DNA from: Coenobita brevimanus
Lineage: Eukaryota > Arthropoda > Malacostraca > Decapoda > Coenobitidae
Direction: 5' to 3'
DNA: 64,000 bases
Assembly (NCBI GenBank): GCA_032717465.1
Contig: JAVRFU010003718.1
Location: forward strand, 2,716,445 to 2,780,444
How positions within the stretch are numbered: position 1 is the first letter of the stretch; every line of letters starts with the position of its first letter. The position numbers and the translations under genes are program-made. Shown here piece by piece: positions 20,330-30,748 of this stretch. The notes below the pieces were generated by a model. It was given only the letters and a program-made list of their open reading frames with translations. It was not told the origin of the DNA and searched no databases.

Positions 20330-21473
20330 CGGCTTTCCTGTCATTTTCTGACTAAATATATCTGTGCTGTTTACTTATCCCCTTATTCTACCGAATATCA
20401 AAAATTCTTTGACTATCTTACTTCTACAATGGAACACATTCTATCCATTTCTCCTTTCTCTGAAATCTCCCTTTTAGATTTCAATTTTCACCAGCACCTT
20501 TGGCTGTCCTCACCTTTCACTGATCCACCTGGTGAACAAGCCTACATCTTTTCTATCCTAAATGACGTAGAGCAGCTTGTACATCACCCTACCCATATCC
20601 CTGACCACCTTGGAGAGAGCCCGAACATACTTGACCTCTTCCTTACAACTAATCCTTCTGCTTACACTGTTAATCTTTTCTCTCCGTTGGGCTCCTCCGA
20701 TCACAACCTTATCACCTTATCCTGTTCTATTGCTCCGGCACGGTCTGAGGCCCCTCCAAAGAAACGTCATCTATGGCACGTTGGAGCTGCAGACTGGGAG
20801 GCCCTCAGGCAGTACTTCTATGATTTTCCCTGGAGTGATTATTCCTTCCATGACCAGGAGCCATATGAGTATGCCTTGCTCATTATGGAGGTTATTCTTT
20901 CGGTCATGGAAGCATATACTCCTTTCTCATATCCTCTGACTAATGCAAGAAAGCCTTGGTTTAATCACGCATGGTTTAATGCTGTCTGCAACAAGGAGAG
21001 GGCCTGTAAAAGGTACTGGAGCCAACCCACCCCTGAATCACATCTTTTATACATTTCTGCCTTTAATCGTGCTAAGTCTGTTCTTCAGTCTGCAGAAAAT
21101 AATTTCATCCATACTAAATGCTCTCAACTTTCCAACTCGAATTCTTCCCGCTTCTTCTGGCATCTTGCCAAAAACCTTTCTAACAACTTTACCTCATCAT
21201 CCTTCCCTCCTCTTTTCTGCTCTGATGGCTTTGTAGCTATTTCTTCTTTTAGTCCAGACTTTCCCCTCCAATTCCACCTTAGACGATTCCGGTGCTGTTC
21301 CTCCGTCACTTCTCCCCTGCGACGTCCTCATGGCTGACATTAAAATTTCTTCAGCTGATGTATTTTCTGCCATCACAGGCCTCAATACTAATAAGGCGTA
21401 TGGGCCTGATGGAGTCCCTCCTGTTGTTCTCAAGACCTGTGCTTCTGTGCTCACACGCTGCGTAGGTAATCTC

Positions 21474-21627
21474 TGTCGCCGTTGTCTGTCAACTTGCATC
21501 TTTCCTTCTTGCTGGAAGTTTGCTCTCATTCAGCCAGTCCCAAAGAAGGGTGTCGCCATTGTCTGTCAACTTGCATCTTTCCTTCTTGCTGGAAGTTTGC
21601 TCTCATTCAGCCAGTCCCAAAGAAGGG
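21474..21627 (+). repeat. 77-bp tandem duplication (copy A only)
   Basis: TGTCGCC-TTGTCTGTCAACTT through AAAGAAGGG occurs at 21474-21550 and 21551-21627. 77 is not a multiple of three, so it breaks the reverse transcriptase frame here. Copy B (48930-49319) keeps the frame open. Confidence 0.95.
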
Positions 21628-23075
21628 TGACCATTCCCAACCCTCTAACTATCGTCCAATTGCTTTTACATCCTGTATCTCAATAGTTTTTGAGTCAGTT
21701 CTTAATAGAAAAATTTTAAAGCTTTTTTCCCATCACAACCTTCTTTCTGATCGTCAGTATAGGTTCTGTCAGGAACACTCCATGGCGATCTTCTGACTTA
21801 CCTTTCAGACTCCAGGTCATCCTCATTTCGGGACTTTGGTGAAAGCTTTGCCATTGCACTTAACATCTCAAAGGCTTTCGATCGAGTTTGGCCTAAATCT
21901 TTCATTTCCAAACTGCCCTCATATGGTTTCTACCCTTCTATCTGTGCCTTCCTCTCTAGTTTCCTTTCTGGTCGTTCTATAGCTGCTGTTGTAGACGGCC
22001 ATAGTTCTTCTCCTAGAGCTATCAACAGTGGTGTTCCTCAGGACTCTGTCCTATCACCAACTCTTTCTTTTATTCATCAATGACCTACTAAGCTGTACAT
22101 CTAACCCTATCCACTCATACTCTGATGACTCCACCTTTCACCTTTCCATTTGGTTCCCGCAACGCCAGTTTCAGCAGTTACTTCAACAAACCAGGAATGA
22201 GGCTATGGCACATCTACTGTCTGACTTGGCTAGTATCTCTGACTGGGGTAAAAATAATGTTTTTTTTTTTTTTTTTTTTAATGCATCAAAGATTCAGTTC
22301 TTACAGCTATCAACCCGACAAAATCTTCCACAGGTATACCCACTAATGTTTAATAATATTCAGCTTAATTCTGCATCATCCTTGAAAATGCTTGGGGTTT
22401 CATTTACTCGGGACTTAGCTTGGAATGGTCATATTAGGTCTCTTGTAAAATCTTCTTCCAAGAGATTAGGTGTGCTAAGCCGACTCCATTCCTTCTTTGC
22501 CCCTGCACAACTGTTGACTCTATACAGGGGTTTTATCTGCCTCTGTGTAGAGTACAACTCTCATGTGTGGGGAGGCTCCCCACATACATCTCTTCTCAAT
22601 AGGGTGGAGTCAAAGGCTTTTTGTCTCTTTGATTCTCCTCCTCTTACTGACTCCCTTCAACCTCTTGTCTTGTCGCCACACTATTGCATCTTTATATCTT
22701 TTCTATTGCTACTTCACTGGTCACTGTTCCTCTGAAGTGTCTGCATGCATTCCTCCATCTCTGTGACAGTCGCATAGCACCCATCTAGTAACAAACTGTC
22801 ACCCCTTTTCTGTCCAACTTTCTAATGCAAGAGTTAACAGTTACTCCCAGTCCTTCATTTATAAAACAGGTCAGCTGAGGAACTGTCTCCCTCTGTCTGT
22901 ATTTCCTACTTCCTATGATCTCTACACTTTAAAATGCAGTGTGTCCATTCATCTCGAAATGATAAGATCTTGAATTTTGCTCTCTCGTATTTTGTTTTTT
23001 TCTTGTTAGGAACAACAATTGCGGGCTTGTGGCCTTTGGTTCCTTCTTCCTCGCATTAAAAAAAAAAAAAAAAAA

Positions 23076-24107
23076 GTTGTCATCTTTATAAAGTGTAACC
23101 TGGGGATTAAAGGACTGAATAGGGAGACCGCCTTTAATCAAGCAGCATCTAGAATTGGAGCCTTCATACACCATACAATAATATTTGACAACATTCAAGA
23201 AAAATATATAGGGAGGAGGACAGAGTTCTACTTTGTTTTTGTTGATTTCATGAAGGTCTTTAACGAATGACAGTGGGAATTGGAAAGCTCGGGCTGGAGA
23301 ACTGACTAGTTAGGGTGGTTATGGCAATGTATGAAGGTGCTCGCACTCAGGTGAAAGTGAACGGAGGTTTGGGTGATAAATGTTCTGTGAATGGTGGTGG
23401 GCATCAAGGGTCAGTTTCAACCCCATTATTGTTCCACATGGTTCTTGAAGCTCTTATGAGATTTTAGAAGTACACTCCCTTGGGAGTTGTTTTATGGTAA
23501 TGACAGTGTTGATGGCAGAGAGAGATAGGGTTGAAAGATGTAGGAAATACTGGGATAGAATGGGACTTGTGTGTTAGAGAGTAAGAGCGGATAAAGCTGA
23601 GGTGATGATATTTAGGGCAGGTGGTGGTGCTGTCCAAGGAGGGCGAGTTTGTCCATATTCAGCTTGCCACAAGATTGTGGGGAATAATTCCACCTTGGGC
23701 GTCTTTGTGATAAGTGGGTGCATAAGAGATACAGTATTATTAGAAGGTAGGATTGCAAACCAAAATACTGTACTGGTGATTTTGTGTGTTTGGTGTGGAG
23801 GGGAGAGTGTGGCAAGACAGAGATGTAGGAAAGGATTAAGTTTGGTGGAGTGTGTCTTCAGTGTGTGGAGGAGTTTTGTTATTTGTGGGACATGATATGC
23901 GCTGGAAGTGGGGCTACCTCGGTAGGAGGGTAATAAGTGCTTTTATGCAGCATGTGTTAGGATTTTAATGCTGTACGGTAGTGTGAATTGGTCAGTAATG
24001 GAGGTGGATATTCATATCTCAGCGTACAGAGTTTGACATTAGAATATGTTGATAATGAAGGATAGATAATAGAGCCCTAGTATTGTGTTGGAGCGACTTT
24101 AAGGAGA
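23076..24107 (+). pseudogene. Fragments of a second RTE-like element with a Cys/His-rich region
   Basis: FVFVDFMKVFNE (about 23234) corresponds to the F-V-D-(F/L)-x-K-A-F palm motif. It is followed in broken frames by VVMAMYEGARTQVKVN, HQGSVSTPLLFHMVLEALM and ELFYGNDSV, where GND replaces ADD (about 23490-23510). Then comes KMIFRAGGGAVQ-type text and a run with paired Cys and His residues (CPYSACHKIVGNNS..CIRDT..CVWCGGES, about 23650-23815). It resembles the zinc-finger insertion after the reverse transcriptase of some RTE elements. Many stops. Confidence 0.6.
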
Positions 24108-24487
24108 GAGAGCAACATTTGGAAACTCCCTGTACTTTTGTTTGCAGATGACACTGTATTGTTAAGTGAGGACAAAGGGGAACTTCAAGGCTTGGTGAAT
24201 GAGGTTCTAAGAGTGTGTTAGATATGGAATCTAATTGTGAATGTAGGGAAGAGTAAAGTTATGGTCCTCGAGAGAAGTGAGGGATGCACAGTGATGTTGG
24301 ATGATGAGGAAATGGAAAGTGTGAGTGCGTTTATGTACTTGGATAGTGTGATGAGTAAGGATTGAAGTTTGGAGGGGAAGTGCTTGAAAATGTACAACAA
24401 GGAAGGAAGGTTGCTGATTTTTTGTAAACAGTGATAAGAAACAGTGAAGTGGGCATGGAATGACTGGCCTGGTGGGATCAGGATTGT
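24108..24487 (+). pseudogene. RTE reverse transcriptase fragment (first RTE family)
   Basis: NIWKLPVLLFADDTVLLSED (24108-24170) with the catalytic FADD, then ELQGLVNEVLRVC, LIVNVGKSKVMVLERSE and DSVMSKD, parallel to the intact segment at 25165-25430. A stop follows after about 80 codons. It ends at a (TA)n run. Confidence 0.75.
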
Positions 24488-24513
24488 ATATATATATATA
24501 TATATATATATAG
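24488..24513. repeat. (TA)n microsatellite
   Basis: About 13 TA units. Copy B has a similar run at 52044-52070 and copy C a longer one at 56611-56646. Confidence 0.95.
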
Positions 24514-24755
24514 TTTAGAGGAAGGATGGGACCTGAATGTGTTAGTGATATGAGAAAAAGGGGTACATTGATGGCGGAGAGGATGGAGGGTGACAACTGA
24601 GTGGAGAGGGTGAGAGGTGTGAATTCTGAGGGTAGAGTTGTGAGAAACATTCCGGAAAAGAAATAGGTTGAGGTCATAGAGTTTGACGTAAGGAATTAGT
24701 GATTGAATAGAGAAGCAGCAGGTGGGAAGGGATTAAACTTGTAATTTCTCTTGAG
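24514..24755 (+). pseudogene. Degraded 3' end of the second RTE family
   Basis: Contains GAGAGGATGGAGGGTGACAA, GGAGAGGGTGAGAGGTGTGAA and TTGAGGTCATAGAGTTTGAC, which recur at 27490-27700 and 29780-29960. This identifies a shared 3' terminal coding region. Frame lost. Confidence 0.5.
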
Positions 24756-24840
24756 TGTGTGGACCCCCTGGGGAAGGGGGGAAAGAATACTTCCCCAGTA
24801 TCCCTGCTTGTCGTAAGAGGCGACTAAAAGGGGCCTTTTT
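24756..24840 (+). mobile_element. RTE 5' head fragment
   Basis: GACCCCCTGGGGAAGGGGG, AATACTTCCCCAGTATCCCT and GTAAGAGGCGACTAAAAGGG match the head of the RTE at 2903-2975. It is directly followed by the 3' end of the antisense CR1-like element. Confidence 0.7.
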
Positions 24841-27246
24841 GTCTCCAGTCTTTCTTTCTGTCCTGTCCTCTTCTGTTTTCAATCACTATGCTCTTCTTGA
24901 TACTTGTATTTACCTAATTGTGATATACAGGAAATGAGCTACGCTCGTGGGGTCCCGTCTCTGTTTCTCATTAAGTCAAATTTAGCTTTAAACGCGAAGG
25001 CTGCAGTGCGTGTGGATGGTGAACTAAGTGAATTTTTCTCTTTGAAAGTTGGTTTGAAACAAGGATGTGTCATGTCTCCATGGTTGTTCAATCTGTACAT
25101 GGATGGGGTAATAAAAGAGGTACAAGGTAGGGTAGTGGATGTTGGAGTGGCCCTGGTGAGAGAGGATAGTGTTTGGAAACTCCCTGTACTGTTGTTTGCA
25201 GATGATACTGTGTTGTTGATTGAAGACGAAGGGGAGCTGCAAGGCTTGGTGGATGAGTTTGAGAGAGTGTGTAAGAAACGGAACCTAAAGGTGAATGTAG
25301 GGAAGAGTAAAGTGATGGTCTTTGAGAGAGGTGAAGTTAGTGAATGTACAGCGAGGTTAGATGGTGAGGAATTGGAAAATGTGAGTACGTTTAAGTATTT
25401 GGGTAGTGTGATGAGTAAGGATGGAGGTTTGGAGGGTGAAGTGCTTGAAAGGGTACAGCAGGGAAGCAAGGTTGCTGGTTCCTTGAAAGCAGTGATAAGA
25501 AACAGGGAAGTGAGCATGGAAGTGAAAAAGTTACTACATGACAGTATTGTGATACCAACTCTAACGTACGGAAGTGAAGCTTATACATTGTTGGAAAGAC
25601 ACAAGTCAAGAGTGAGAGCAGTGAAAATGAGTTATTTAAGAGGAGCCTGTGGAGTCACGTGGAGAGACAGGCTGATGAATGAGGATATAAAGGAGCGTTG
25701 TGGTGTGGATGTGGATGTGATAGGAAGCGTTATGAGGAACACACTGAGGTGGTTTGGCCATGTGGAGAGGATGGAGGGCGAAAGACTGACGAAGAGAGTG
25801 TATGTGAGTGAGGTGGAGGGGGGAAGAGGGAGGGGGAGGCCGAGGATGAGATGGAGGGATGGGGTGGAGAGGTATATGAGAGAGGGGGGTGTGAGTTGGG
25901 AGCAGGGCAGTGAAATGGCGGGGGACAGGGCGACTTGGAGGCGATTTGTTTGTGGCCACCCCAAACGGGATTGAGGCGTCTGGCAATAGATAGATAGATA
26001 GTTTTTAGACTGGACGATCTCTTTGTCCAGGTTATTCGATAGGTCTGTACATCTATAAGGAAAACTATATTTCTTGATATCCTTGAAGCAGCTTGGCTTG
26101 CTCAGTTTCATGCCATGTCCTCTTGTTACTCTCTTATCCCATAAAAACAGATATTCTTTGTCAATTTTATCTACTCCCGTCATGGTCCTGAACACTGCAA
26201 TCATGTCGGCTCTCTTTCTCCTTTCTTCTGAGGAAGGCGAATCCAGCTTTTCCAGGCTCTCTCTGTACGACAGATCTGCCAGACTGGGGATCATCTTGGT
26301 TGCTGTTCTTTGTATTCTCTCAATCTTGTTTATGTCTTTCTTTTTGTGTTGGGACCACACTACTGCTGCATATTCCTACCTGGGGCGAATCATGGCCACT
26401 ATCAATTTTTTCATGATCTCCTCATCCATATAATGAAAAGCTACTCTTATATTAGTCAGGAGTTTATACGTCTCTCTAACTGTCTTGTTAATGTGTTTTT
26501 CAGGTAACAAACTGTCCTGGACCAGCACACCCAAATCTTTCTCTTCTCTCGCTTTTGTGATTGGTTCATTACTCATCAAATAATTCAATGATGGCCTCTT
26601 GGTACTTTTACCCATTTCCAATATTTTACATTTCTTTGTATTGACTTTCATTTTCCACATCCGGCTCCATTCGTGTATCCTATCCAGATCTTCCTGCAGC
26701 ATTTTGCAATCCTCGTCAACCTCTACCTTCCTCATGATCTTTGCATCATCAGCAAACAGACTTACATAACTGTTCACTCCAGCTACCTTATCATTTACGT
26801 AAATCAGGAACATTACTAGCGCCAACACTGAGCCCTGTGGGACTCCACTTGTTACTTCTCTCCATCCAGACATCTTATCCTTTATTACTGTCCTCATTTG
26901 TCTGTCTCTCAAAAAGTCTCTCATCCATTCTAGCAGGTTCCCCTTCAGACCTCCTATATGCTCTAGTTTCCACATTAGTATCTTATGGGGTACCTTGTCA
27001 AAGGCCTTCTCCAAATCTAAATACACACAATCCACCCAACCTTCTGTTTCCTGAAGCACGTCAATCGCTCTTGAGTAAAAACTCAACAAGTTGGAAACAT
27101 ATGACCTTCTACTTCTAAATCCAAACTGACTATCAGCCAAAATATTCATCTCTTCAGATATTTTATCCATCTATCTTTCAGAATTCTTTCACACAATTTT
27201 GCGACCATGCTGGTTAGGTACACTGGTCTATAATTCAGGGGTTCTT
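24841..27246 (-). pseudogene. CR1-like retrotransposon (antisense), interrupted
   Basis: On the minus strand the frame 27170 to 26376 reads DSQFGFRSRRSYVSNLLSFY, then VYLDLEKAFDKVPHKIL, SGVPQGSVLALVMFLIYVND and LFADDAKI. These are reverse transcriptase motifs with FADD, followed by WKMKVNTKKCKILEMGK, a thumb region and, after 26375, QEYAAVVWSQHKKKDINKIERIQ and LADLSYRESL. The protein end NRDGTP and a short 3' UTR with TAGGTAAATAC lie at 24936-24996. A 1-kb RTE insertion (24997-26001) splits the last coding part. The 5' part (endonuclease) is missing; homology to copy B ends at 27246. A stop near 26375 interrupts the frame. Confidence 0.8.
24997..26001 (+). mobile_element. Young 5'-truncated RTE insertion with open reading frame
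   Basis: Copy B has an empty site here (52561-52571), and so does copy C. The insert begins AAGGCTGCAGTGCGTG and ends in (GATA)n. Its frame is open from 24997 to the stop at 25972-25974 (325 codons) but has no start of its own. It carries LKQGCVMSPWLFNLYMD (motif 4), LFADDTVLL with FADD at 25195-25206, NVGKSKVMVFERGE, the thumb GSVMSKDGGLEGEVLERVQQ and a C-terminal end WRRFVCGHPKRD. The endonuclease and fingers are missing. No target duplication is visible; about five target bases (TTTAA) are lost instead. Confidence 0.9.
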
Positions 27247-27491
27247 CTTCTGTAGAGAGGATGGAGAGCAAGAGACTGATGAGGTGAGTGGATGTGAATG
27301 AGGTGGAAGTGGGGAATGGGAGGGGGAGGCAAAGGATGAGATGGAAGGATGAAGTGGAGATGTATATGAGAGAGGGGGGTGTGAGCTGGTAGCAGGGCAA
27401 TGAAATGATGGGGAACATGGCGACATGGAGGCAATTTGTTTGTGGCCACCCTGTATGAGATTGAGGAATCTGGCAATAGAATAGATAGATA
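27247..27491 (+). pseudogene. RTE 3' end fragment with ATAG tail
   Basis: GTAGAGAGGATGGAGAGCAA through TTTGTGGCCACCCTG and GGCAATAGAATAGATAGATA matches the last 245 bp of the RTE. It lies exactly where copy A and copy B stop being homologous. Confidence 0.8.
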
Positions 27492-27762
27492 TAGAGGATG
27501 TATAATGATAGTTGGGTGAGGAGGGTGAGAGGTATGAACGTCAAGGGTACCGTTGTGAGGGGCACACCAAAAATAGTCAGGATGAGGGTGTAGATGTTGC
27601 TGTTAAGGAAAGAGGCATTTCTGGGAATGGAAAGGGTTTGGTCTCAGAGATGAAGAATTAGCTGCCAAATGTAGTGCCAGGAAGGAGGTACAAATGGAAA
27701 CTCCTAGTCTCTGAGACTTTACTGTATAACCTAAATAGTGCTGAAAGAAAGAAAAATGGTGT
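27492..27762 (+). pseudogene. Second RTE family, degraded 3' end
   Basis: GGTGAGGAGGGTGAGAGGTA and ATGAACGTCAAGGGTACC resemble 24600-24640 and 29805-29830. No open frame. Confidence 0.45.
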
Positions 27763-27766
27763 TTAA

Positions 27767-28748
27767 CCCTTTAAACGCGGATCGTCGCGTTTGCGACGCT
27801 CTGCAAAAAGGATATAACGTCTGATTGTCGCGTTTGCGATTCTAGTAAATTTTGAATATCCGTGGGCAAGCAGGCTCCAGCTGGTATTGTCTATCAGTAC
27901 CACCACCCTTTAGCTAGAATTAGCATACTTTACCTTTGTACTACTGACCTCCGTTGTTGCCAAGTATCGCGTTTTTCCCCCGTCCCCCCCCCCCCAACAC
28001 CACGGCCCAGCCAGCCCGGCTGTGATAGATGGCAGCGCTCTGAGTGCTCAGAACTGTAAATCTGTGCTCTCCTCTCACAAGCAGTTTATGCTAATAGGAA
28101 ACACTTGTTTCCCCAGTTGTAACACTAGCTTTTTTTCTCACGGTTTGCCCCTGTTTAGCGTCAGTTTACCGCAGGCTTTCAAAGTGACATTATGGCGAGT
28201 TCTAGCTCCTCCGAGTCAGTGCAAGCAGCCGACAGGAGCGAGAATAAAGTGGCGGGCGTAAGGCAGAAGTAATATGATTGAAAATAATGTAGTATACATG
28301 TTTTTAGCTGTGAAAATGGAAATGTTTGTTGAGTGACGGGAAGACCGCCGCCGCGGTGCATGTCGGCCGTACGCTCCGTTGATTTTAGCCTTATTTTCAG
28401 TGCTTATTGTACAAATACGGATTCCAAACTACCTTTACGTTGTAGTATAAAGTTTACTGTGACAGAATGAGGCTGTGGTAGAGGGGAAACCGGGTTGCTG
28501 GAGGTGTGAAAGTGAAGATTTGGTTACCCAACTTTGCAAGTCTCCACAAGTCCTTGGGTAGTCCACGAAGGCTCAACACCTGTCTCTGGAGATAGCTGAA
28601 TGTAAGTACTATCTGCCATACCAAGTATAAGGTTTTAGGGTTAATCTCTGATTTTTGGCCAATATTTTCCTACAGGTTCTCAGACCGCGATACAATCCCG
28701 CCACTCGGTGGGGGGGGGGGTCGACTGTTCACGGCAGCATTTAAGGGG
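27767..28748. mobile_element. piggyBac-like MITE (982 bp) with TTAA duplication
   Basis: TTAA at 27763-27766 and 28749-28752 flank ends CCCTTTAAACGCGGATCGTC (left) and, in reverse complement, CCCCTTAAATGCTGCCGTGA (right). The left end carries the subterminal palindrome GTCGCGTTTGCGAC. The interior has C-rich and G-rich runs (about 27987 and 28711). It also contains a short frame 28192-28272 (MASSSSSESVQAADRSENK) that could be the leftover N terminus of a transposase. No transposase core is present, so it is non-autonomous. Confidence 0.75.
28192..28272 (+). CDS. Possible N-terminal remnant of a piggyBac-type transposase
   Basis: 26 codons from an ATG with G at +4, Ser- and acid-rich at the start (MASSSSSES) as in many piggyBac-type N termini, then a stop. 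It sits in the middle of the MITE. It may be chance; no domain is recognisable. Confidence 0.2.
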   Translation: MASSSSSESVQAADRSENKVAGVRQK

Positions 28749-28752
28749 TTAA

Positions 28753-29195
28753 GGTGTCAAATGAGGTGAAGAGGGAAAACAGGGATATCATAGGTGAGCA
28801 GTGTGTGAAGAATGATAAAGGAATGGTAGTGGTGGACAGTGATGATATTGAAAATGCCTCGAGAGAGCATTATAACCGGTTGCTGAATGACTGGACCAGG
28901 GTAGGTTTGGAGTCTGGAGATCCAGTGTTTGGTCCTTGGCCTTTGAATGATGCTGCTACTGTGAGCAGGACAATAGGCAGGATGCAGGTGGGGAAAGTGG
29001 CAGGTGTGTCTGGGTTGACAACTGAAATGCTGAAGGCCTCATTAGGTATAGGACTGGGTTGTTGACGATATTTACAATTATACTGTATATGAGTGTGTTG
29101 TCCCAGATGACTGGGTGAAGAATGTGACTGTAAGTGTGTACAAGGGGAAGGGTGCTGCCCTGGAAAGTGGAAATTATAGATTCATGAAAAATAAG
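28753..29195 (+). pseudogene. Second RTE family, start of reverse transcriptase
   Basis: The frame 28754-29065 reads VKRENRDIIGEQCVKNDKG, then NASREHYNRLLND and IGRMQVGKVAGVSGLTTEML. The last is the RTE motif (M-x-x-G-K-A-x-G-x-S-G) that opens the reverse transcriptase. The continuation VCCPRDDWVKNVTVSVYKGKG is frame-shifted (29090-29145). It ends at a poly-T run (29199-29213). The piggyBac-like MITE inserted just before it. Confidence 0.65.
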
Positions 29196-29760
29196 TTTTT
29201 TTTTTTTTTTTTTACCAAGTGGGCAGTGGACTTTGTCAAAGCTACTCAGATCCACCCAAATATATTTATACAGTATTAGCCTCACAGTAGGACGAACCTA
29301 ACCCAGCCATAGATAACACAGGCTAAACTAACCTAACCTAACCAAGTTATGCTAACCTAACTAATGGTAACTTAACTAACCCATAGTAATGCAAATATAA
29401 ATATATTTGTGTTGATATGAGAAGGTGTTGTATTAATAAGAGTCCACCATTACGCCCGGAAAATAAACGCTCTTCGGGAAGTCAAACCCTGGTGAGCTAA
29501 AATTCCACTTATCGCCACTGATTTTTCATTTATATTCTGGTCAATTTACTATTGCTTGAGCTCAGTATTTTTATGTGCATATTTTACATATATATATATA
29601 TATATTAATAGTGATTCAGGAATAGACATCAATAATTTTCTCTAAGTTCATCAACAACTTTGAACTGTCGGTATAGTGAGACAGCCTCTTCCCCTATTTG
29701 TGTGTAGTTTTGAAGGTCAGCTGTATATAGGGCAAAGTGTTAGTTTCAGAGACTTTAAGT
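29196..29760. other. AT-rich non-coding stretch with poly-T, CCTAA pentamers and (TA)n
   Basis: A T run of about 17 at 29199-29213, CTAACCTAACCTAACC around 29330 with scattered relatives to 29390, and a TATATA run near 29590. No coding signal. The pentamers are too few for a telomere array. Confidence 0.5.
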
Positions 29761-30000
29761 GGATAACATAAATAGTTGAGAGAATGAAGGATGACAACTT
29801 CGTGCAGAGGGTGAGAGGTGTGAATGTTGAGTGTAGACGTGCAAGAGAAAGACCAGAAAAATATTTGGGGCAAAGTCAGTGAGTGTGACCTTATGATTAA
29901 AGGACTGAATAGAGAAGCTGCTAGAGGTTGATCTGCATGGAGAGCTGGCCAGTGGTGAGCAAGACCAATACACGCAAGGTTGTTGGAGCCCTTATAAACA
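29761..30000 (+). pseudogene. Second RTE family, 3' end
   Basis: AGAGAATGAAGGATGACAAC, GAGGGTGAGAGGTGTGAATG and GATTAAAGGACTGAATAGAG repeat text seen at 24580-24720 and 23105-23130. No open frame. Confidence 0.5.
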
Positions 30001-30468
30001 AAGAAAGGCAGCAGTTGAATGAGTGTCTAAAAGGACAGAAGTGATAGAGATATAGACTTGAAGAAGAAAAGGAAGCCTTGGAAGAAGATGCTTCAGAGAA
30101 GTGTATCTTTGGAAGTGATAAAAAGATGGAAATAGGAATATAGGAGATTTGAAAAGAGAGTAAAGCAAATGGTAGATGAAGGCAGACAGTGAGAGTATGA
30201 TGAGTATGGAAGAAGGATAATTGATCAGTACAAGAATGATAAAAGGGAGTACTATGAGACAGGTAAACAAGGACGAGGATACAGGGTTATGAGAGGGGTA
30301 GAGCGAAGGAAGTAGCTGAGGCATTCAGTAGGAGGTGGGTGGATGTTGGATATGTGCAAGAAGTCAGGTGTTGGTGTGGATCATGCTGAGTGATTGCCGG
30401 GAGGGAATCTGATTACAAGTTGTTTTGGCGGGGTAAGACAGATGGATATGGTGGTGTGAGTGTGTTGG
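30001..30468 (+). pseudogene. RTE-like fragments including endonuclease sequence
   Basis: 30360-30468 reads VQEV.RCWCGSC and IAGRESDYKLFWRGKTDGYG then GVSVLV, a typical RTE endonuclease stretch. The preceding 30000-30340 shows lysine/glutamate-rich coiled text and AKEVAEAFSRRW, a linker. It is cut off by the TTAA insertion at 30469. Confidence 0.55.
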
Positions 30469-30472
30469 TTAA

Positions 30473-30748
30473 CCCCTTAACCGCGGGTTGTCACTTTCGC
30501 GACGCTTTAGAGCAAGGGATCATACCGTGGGGCGACACTTTTGTGATTCTGTGTTATTTTGAATTCGCCCGGGCTTTGAAGTGGTGGCTTGTATCATCTA
30601 TCAGTACTGCCAATGTCCAACACTAGTCAGCACTCCTAATCTCATCTGTACTCCCATCCATTGTTGACAATTTAGCCATTTCTCCCCGTTCTTGACTCCC
30701 CTCCCTACCTCCCCTCCATTACACTATCCTCTCGCCTGCCCGGCCGTG
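30473..30748. mobile_element. Left part of a second piggyBac-like MITE, truncated at the A/B junction
   Basis: TTAA (30469-30472) then CCCCTTAACCGCGGGTTGTC, with CGCGACGC, GTATCATCTATCAGTACTGCC and GCCTGCCCGGCCGTG. All are parallel to 27767-28025 of the complete MITE, at about the expected spacing. Similarity ends at about 30748, where copy B begins. Confidence 0.7.

Larger units (their letters stand above)
19890..23075 (+). pseudogene. Jockey-like non-LTR retrotransposon, nearly complete but decayed
   Basis: ORF2 is recognisable end to end. Frame 19901-21337 (478 codons) has the endonuclease: LLLHLCNICSLS, LILTENQLSEA, GCCVYICNDLS, EISLLDFNFHQHLW (Asp-Phe-Asn) and LGSSDHNLITLS. It then runs on into KPWFNHAWFNAVCNKER and the pre-RT linker. 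After a frameshift at about 21330 the reverse transcriptase follows: AYGPDGVPPVVLK, PVPKKGDHSQPSNYRPIAF, SKAFDRVW, and YSDDST (about 22110) in place of YADD. The thumb region has LGVLSRLHSFFAPAQLLTLY and YNSHVWGGSPHTSLLNRV. It ends in an A18 tail at 23058-23075. Damage specific to this copy includes a 45-bp in-frame and a 77-bp frame-breaking duplication; a T20 run (22260-22279) lies inside the coding region. Confidence 0.85.
1..27246 (+). repeat. Copy A of the large direct repeat
   Basis: Copy A aligns collinearly with 30751-53818. Only small indels interrupt the match, apart from two large insertions present here and absent there: a Tigger transposon at 11999-15120 and an RTE fragment at 24997-26001. 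Over the RTE endonuclease segment 3317-3961 only a few bases of 645 differ; over the jockey-like segment 19901-21337 the difference is nearer 2%. Homology stops near 27246, where copy B continues into the CR1-like element and copy A enters another RTE tail. The repeat may begin left of the window, since position 1 already lies in shared sequence. Confidence 0.93.

Noticed and set aside
19901..21337. 478-codon frame as an intact jockey-like protein
   Set aside because: It covers the endonuclease only, carries a private 45-bp duplication, and the reverse transcriptase that should follow is in another frame with further breaks.
24904..24996. ATG upstream of the open RTE frame as a gene start
   Set aside because: It lies in the antisense CR1-like 3' end, outside the RTE insert; the frame is open there by chance.
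29330..29390. CCTAA pentamers as a telomere remnant
   Set aside because: Only about three consecutive units; such short runs are common in arthropod DNA. The GGTTAGG patch at 14814-14848 was rejected for the same reason.
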